In this document: positions 59,601 through 64,000 of the stretch, one piece after another
How positions within the stretch are numbered: position 1 is the first letter of the stretch
Layout: every line of letters begins with the position of its first letter
Assembly (NCBI GenBank): GCA_964019135.1
Contig: OZ025248.1
Span: forward strand, 76,824,119 to 76,888,118
From: Arenicola marina
Lineage: Eukaryota; Annelida; Polychaeta; Arenicolidae
Direction of reading: 5' to 3'
DNA length: 64,000 bases
The notes under the pieces: generated by a model
Seen by the model: only the letters and a program-made list of their open reading frames with translations
Databases searched by the model: none
What the model was told of the DNA's origin: nothing
Made by a program: the position numbers and the translations under genes

Positions 59601-62361
59601 AGGAGCAAGCTTGTCACAGACACATTTTTATTACCTTTGTCTGAGCCGTTTTTTTCTGATGAATATTTCGTGTCGAAATTCCAAAATTCTCCATTGACAG
59701 ACATTATAAAATTAGATGTGACCCCCTACCTATTCAACGTCATTTTGACAGAACAATAGGTAGAAGACATCTTTTTTATGTAATTATATCGTTTTGGATA
59801 CACATTACTATAAGTTGAAAAAATGTCAAGAAGTTTGTCTGATTAAAATGTAATCTATGCAGCTACCTTAAGCTGCGAACCGTTCATAATAATGCGGTAA
59901 ACCGACGCGATGTAAGAGCAGCGTGCGGGCTGGGTGCCTCGAGTGACGTCACAAGTACTGAAACCCGCAATGTAAACAAAAGCACGTGTTTTCATCGGGC
60001 AGCGGGACAAGCCACGAAACAGCAGTTTTGAATGGAAAAAAATAATACTTCCCCGCTTTGATAAAAAAAATAATGGACATCTATGGGGAGATTAAGCAAT
60101 ATTCTATCAATGTCCACTGATTAATTAAGGTTTTAAATAGTAGCACCATGCACATTAAGACTATGCGTAATTCCCGCTGTCGAGCGGCACGCTCACTCTA
60201 GGCATGAAACAGGGACCCAGCCAGCCATCTGTTCGGCTATTGTAGCGAGAAGGAAGTGCGCTCTCACACGGGTAATACCGTTGTAACGGATGGACACAGA
60301 TAATACGTTATAGCTCATACGATTTCTACTGGTCCGACAGGAGGGGAGGGGAGGGGAGGGGGGGGAGATGATGGGTTAGCCGTAATGGGTTAGCGGTAGC
60401 AGGAGTAGCAGATATGAAGGAGCCACTGGTTGTAAAACTGTCGAACGGGCCTCTCCAGCGCGGGCAATTACCCACCCATCACAGTTTATGGGACTCCGCG
60501 GTGAATGGGGGTGTCGGGGGGGGGGGGGGGTATGGATTCACAATGCATTAAATGAAACGTCGGTGTTTTAGGCCATCTTTGTGGACACGAGACCTGCCGG
60601 GACAAAGAGATTGTTTTCCGGGGGATGCCAGGCTGGTGACCTTCTACTTACACCCCAAGACCAAACCATGTGAGTGCATGGCTTTGATTTCTGTATGTGC
60701 ACAACAGAGTGTATGTGTATGTGCACAACAGAGTGTATGTGTATGTGCACAAGAGAGTGTATGTGTATGTGCACAACAGAGTGTTTGTGTATGTGCACAA
60801 CAGAGTGTATGTGTATGTGCACAACAGAGTGTATGTGTATGTGCACAACAGAGTGTATGTGTATGTGCACAACAGAGTGTATGTGTATGTGCACAACAGA
60901 GTGTATGTGTATGTGCACAACAGAGTGTATGTGTATGTGCACAACAGAGGTGCCAGAGTCTGGCTTCAACACAGAAAGATGCACAATGCATAATGGACAA
61001 CCGTCACGTGTCATATCTCAATATATCTAGCACCCTGCTTGCCACTAACCTGACGACGACTGCCGCTCCTCCTGCTGAGCGACCTTGCTCTTGCCACTGA
61101 CCCTGAGCTTGACCTTGGAGAAGGGTTTGGTCCAGGGCTGGTTGGGTACGATGACGTGCACGTGCTGACCGGACCCGCCGCTGTCATTGGTGGAGGAGGA
61201 GGCCAGGCTCTCAGTGGAGGGCGTGGTGGGGGTGGCTACGGGGATAGGCAGGCGGGAGGCGTGCGGACGGATCTCCATGGACTTGGGGCGCTGCGGGCCC
61301 TCCGCAAAGGCCGGGTGATGGGGGCTCGCGTGCTGGGACTGCGAGCGCGGCAGCCGGAACCACGACCGCCGACCCTTGGACGACGATGACGTCGAGGAGT
61401 CGGAGTGTCGCTTCTTCTGCTTATTATCCTTGTGCGGCATTTTGGCGGCAGCCTGTCTGGGCGAGTGGATCAGTTTCAATATGCTCTCCTCCTCGGCCCG
61501 ATCTAGACGACCGTCCGTCGAGGTGGCCCGGTTCTGGAGGTGCAGGTCGCCGGAAGAGCTGCGCATAACGTTGCGCAGAGAGCGCGGGAGGGAGCGGGCG
61601 CGGCGCACGGGACGCGCGAGGTCCACGACTGGGGGTCCCGGCGAGGCGGGCCGACCTTCTGCCCAGAGGTCGGAGCTTTGCGAGACCTTCTTATCCTTAA
61701 ACAGCGACCTGAGCGAGCGCCGCAGAGAGCAGGACCTGGCCAACCCGGCTTCCTCCTCGTCCAGGTCATCTACAGACTTATTCCGCTTCTTGTTCCTCTG
61801 GCGACTGGCACGATTATCCGTAAGTGGCGCATAGGCGACCAGGGCGTGACCACGTGGTCTCTCCACCGAGAACTCCCGAGATCCCCGGCTGTTATTCCCG
61901 CCGCTGTTGCTATGGCCACAGACACCCACGCCGTTGCCTGGCTGGGGGTCCTCGCCGTATCCGTTATAAAAAGCCGTGACGAGTTCTCTCATCACCGCCC
62001 CCGGCACCCCGGATATCGTCTGCCGCCGCCGGATCTTGCGCTTGAGGCTGTTGACGGGGCCGTTGGCTCGGGTCCCGGATGTCTTGTCCACGTACTCACG
62101 ACTCGTGCTCCGGATCGACTCCCGGAAGCTGCACATCCGACTGAAGCTCGTCCCGGTGGTATCGATCGGAATCAGCACGACGGGCTGCGACTTGGACAGC
62201 TCCTTGAGGCGCTCTTCCGGAGTGGGTAGGTTGCCGCGGTCCGGGGGCGGACTCCCCAGATCCAGGGACGGGGATACGTCCGGGAAGGCGGCTGGCATGG
62301 AACGGGGTCGACACTCCCGGACATCACGGGGCTTCCGCTCCACTTCCGGTACCGGGACATT
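51171..62361 (-). CDS. NHS / GUK-holder family protein (three coding exons resolved, N-terminus not in call)
   Basis: Exons on the minus strand: 62361-61050, 58348-58204, 56607-51171. The junctions CAG|GTTAGT, ACAG|GT...ACAG|GTGAG and TTTTTGCAG|GG join in phase to about 2297 residues. NHS-family signatures occur in family order: RRRQTISGVPG near residue 110 of the first exon, GHWSASSGS in the second, DGFYTSMHVDSGL early in the third. NHS proteins regulate actin through Scar/WAVE partners, and insect GUK-holder links Dlg and Scribble at junctions and synapses. The N-terminal WAVE-homology exon was not found, so it may lie beyond the window or an isoform may lack it. The remainder is long, Pro/Ser/Thr-rich and disordered-looking, with a Q/P tract and a 12-residue repeat. 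Confidence 0.8.
52105..52562 (-). repeat. 36-bp coding minisatellite in the NHS-like gene
   Basis: About 13 copies encode a 12-residue repeat based on (P/T)QPAAVTSALSR. It is in frame throughout and nearly identical between copies, so copy number probably varies between individuals. Confidence 0.93.
53225..53385 (-). repeat. Gln/Pro coding tract
   Basis: CAG/CAA and CCG/CCA codons encode HHQQQQLPQQPQQQQLPQPQ and similar. The underlying DNA repeat is an 18-24-bp CAGCAGCAGCTGCC type unit. Confidence 0.9.
56650..56956. repeat. 15-bp minisatellite near the last acceptor of the NHS-like gene
   Basis: About 20 copies of CACACAAACGTCGGT, 40-350 bp upstream (on the minus strand) of the acceptor at 56608. 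Degenerate related words with CTGTCACACAAAC continue to about 57180. Confidence 0.93.
56957..58203 (-). other. Intron of the NHS-like gene
   Basis: Includes degenerate ACAAACAACTGTTAGACAAA-type repeats at about 57040-57175. No other coding signal was recognised. Confidence 0.5.
58204..58348 (-). CDS. NHS-like gene, 145-nt internal exon
   Basis: Acceptor GTTGGACAG and donor GTGAGG. With the G from the previous exon it encodes GHWSASSGSVRHSLDSDQPS and ends FNIHSPD plus a split Arg. The phases fit both neighbours, and the W-S-rich block matches the NHS family. Confidence 0.8.
58349..60685 (-). other. Intron of the NHS-like gene
   Basis: Homopolymer C at 58885-58898 and G at 59337-59350 and 60516-60530, and GGGGA tandem at about 60340-60368. 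No exon recognised. Confidence 0.45.
60690..60950. repeat. 24-bp TG-rich minisatellite in the intron
   Basis: About 11 copies of GTATGTGTATGTGCACAACA plus GAGT, starting about 100 nt downstream of the 61050 exon's donor. All six frames are open, giving spurious Cys-rich and His-rich ORFs. Confidence 0.93.
61050..62361 (-). CDS. NHS-like gene, upstream coding exon
   Basis: Starts NVPVPEVERKPRD after the acceptor CGCCCGCCAG and encodes 437 codons plus one nt to CAG|GTTAGT. It contains LSKSQPVVLIPIDTTG, FSRMCSFRESIRS and KRKIRRRQTISGVPG, all of NHS-family type, followed by a basic, Ser-rich stretch. Within the exon the first Met after the acceptor is internal, so translation is taken to begin upstream. 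Confidence 0.8.
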
Positions 62362-63491
62362 CTGGCGGGCGAGAGTAGAAGGACACCAGTTAGTGACAGT
62401 GACAGAACACCCTATATCTCAAATACGTCCAAGCCCAGCCGTGCAACGCGCTAACAATGGCCTTAGATATGGACACTGTCGGTGTGGACTGATATCTCAG
62501 TCTCTCGTAATTAAACAATGGTATTCCTCTCAGACCATATTTCGCCGTTCATTTCCAGTTTAGCCAATAGGAAGTGGTTGGTACCCGACGAAAATGTCAC
62601 AATTAAAGTTACGTTAAAAGTAAGTTGGAATATATTGACAATCATTATTTTAATTTGTGTCATATGAACTCGTATTCATAATCCTGTCGTAAGTTACGCA
62701 CGAAAAGTGCATTTTCGTCTTTGCCTCGCCAGCTCGTTGTGGTGGTTCTCATGATTAAGAATACATCTTCAGTATAATGTTATCACTTTCTTCATTCAGA
62801 AAGTAGACTTCTTGGGTGAATACTTAAGTGTTTTGAAACCAATAATCGCTCGACAAATGTTCCACTTAGCGCCAAGTCTAGTGGCGAACCCTAAGTGGTG
62901 ATTATGAGTACGACCCCTGGGCACTATTGTGGCACACCCACCTTCATTGGAAATGTCACACGACATCTCGGATGGGTGAGATTACACAAAGTGTCGTCAG
63001 CATTGTTGCTGGGCTGTGAGACTCACAATGCGCTGGCAACAGGTTGTCACTAATGTTTATTTTTATGCGAAATGATATCAGCGAAATTATTTGTTTGTAA
63101 TTGGATAGAGTAACTATATAGATCTACATGTTACATGAATTATTAGCTTTTTTGTGTTGTATGTATATACATCAATCAGTATATTAGAAATAGATTTTTT
63201 TTTTAAATAATGAAAAGAATAAAACCTTGACCTGTAACCTGTAGATATATATTGATAACATGTATCACTGTGTCCAGTCGCGCTTAGCCGTTGTATGTTT
63301 TAGTTTGAGCGTTTATTAGGCCGCCCTGTTCTTGTCTCCCTCCCTCACCCTGCCTCACCCTCCCTCAGCGCCGACAGCTGTTGGCTACAGCAGCTTAAAC
63401 ACAAGCACGGCGATGGACACTTCCATTGCACACCACCACACCGAAAGATCTGTCTGTGTGTTATATGTGCCATATATACACTGATACTCAC
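62362..63491. other. Upstream intron or flank of the NHS-like gene; nothing recognised
   Basis: AT-rich sequence with no array and no conserved frame. Confidence 0.35.
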
Positions 63492-63542
63492 GGTCGTCCA
63501 GAGCCACTTCATGTTCAACAGGTACCATACCGCGACCATCAT
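63492..63542 (-). CDS. Candidate short first coding exon of the NHS-like gene
   Basis: Seventeen codons from ATGATG (MMVAVWYLLNMKWLWTT) end in a GTGAGT donor in phase 0. That joins in frame to the exon at 62361 (NVPVPE). There is no homology support; NHS genes do use alternative first exons, so this is only a candidate. Confidence 0.25.
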
Positions 63543-63582
63543 CTTAGGAAGGGGCCACCGATGGCAGACCTGGGCGTAACGT

Positions 63583-63695
63583 GCCAAGAGTTACAGCCTA
63601 AGAGATACAGCCCAAGAGCTGCAGGCCAAGAGCTACAGCCTAAGAGCTACAGCCCAATAGATACAGCCCAAGAGCTACAGGCCAAGAGCAACCTC
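63583..63695. repeat. 14-15-bp tandem repeat, about 8 copies
   Basis: Units of AAGAGCTACAGCC(C/T) with GATACAGCCC and CTGCAGGCC variants. Confidence 0.85.
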
Positions 63696-64000
63696 TGCAC
63701 AGGTTGGCCGTGAGGACATCATCCAGCCACTACTCCATGGGCTACACAGACATCCACATACAGATACCCACGTAGGTCGTTTATTATTAACATAATACCT
63801 CCTCTCCCCGAACACACCCACACCCACACCTGACAAGATCGCCACTTTCTCCACACAGTCGACCTACTTTTCAGATCAGGCCTGTAGCCTACAACAAAAC
63901 GCATTGCCTGATCAATCGGCGCGATGTACACGTTATTGATCGGGGCGCATGGGCTGGTGCTGGGAGCTGGGGGATCGCTCCCTGCAGCCAGCGTGGGACG

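Noticed and set aside
60552-61100. Cys-rich secreted-like protein (VCVCAQQS repeats)
   Set aside because: Reading of a 24-bp TG-rich array that is open in all frames, inside an intron.
61376-62563. Plus-strand ORFs of 150-229 codons
   Set aside because: Antisense shadows of the NHS-like exon at 61050-62361.

Overview
The window is from the nuclear genome of an invertebrate animal. It holds two multi-exon genes with GT-AG introns and conserved metazoan homologues, several LINE and Ty3/gypsy remnants, MITE-like elements, and an exceptional load of minisatellites. A marine lophotrochozoan such as a mollusc is plausible, but the sequence alone does not fix the taxon. Adding up array spans, about 24 kb, more than a third of the window, is tandem repeat.

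Layout. 1-2600: minus-strand LINE, with the start of ORF2 (endonuclease) running off the left edge and a complete ORF1 that carries an RRM-like fold, a zinc knuckle, a NADAR/YbiA-like domain and its own coding minisatellite. 2860-4600: a 43-bp-arm hairpin, then a dead LINE reverse transcriptase interrupted by a TTAA-flanked insertion. 5435-8695: a 32-35-bp minisatellite with 1.23-kb higher-order structure. 9180-10080: a 66-bp minisatellite. 11900-13890: a second dead LINE. 14340-15370: a gypsy integrase remnant. 15310-17690: degenerate tandem repeats, a duplicated block and a 481-bp MITE. 21740-31893: the plus-strand gene for site-2 protease (MBTPS2), with eight coding exons resolved to the base. 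31882-34230: a 49-bp minisatellite starting in its last codons. 36057-49220: two inverted copies of a TTAA MITE on either side of an 8.6-kb purine-strand 36-bp minisatellite. 51171-62361 (perhaps 63542): minus-strand gene for an NHS/GUK-holder family protein.

The most notable signal is in the MBTPS2 gene. Three of its minisatellites start inside the last 9-12 nt of a coding exon, so each repeat unit re-copies the exon end: a GTAAGT donor in a 37-bp unit, a GTGAGT donor in a 22-bp unit, and the stop codon in a 49-bp unit. A fourth exon end is followed by what looks like a nascent two-copy duplication. The gene thus carries dozens of tandem decoy 5' splice sites directly behind the true ones. 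The two host genes are functionally unrelated: S2P releases membrane-bound transcription factors in the Golgi, while NHS/GUK-holder proteins act in actin and junction scaffolding. They are simply convergently oriented neighbours.
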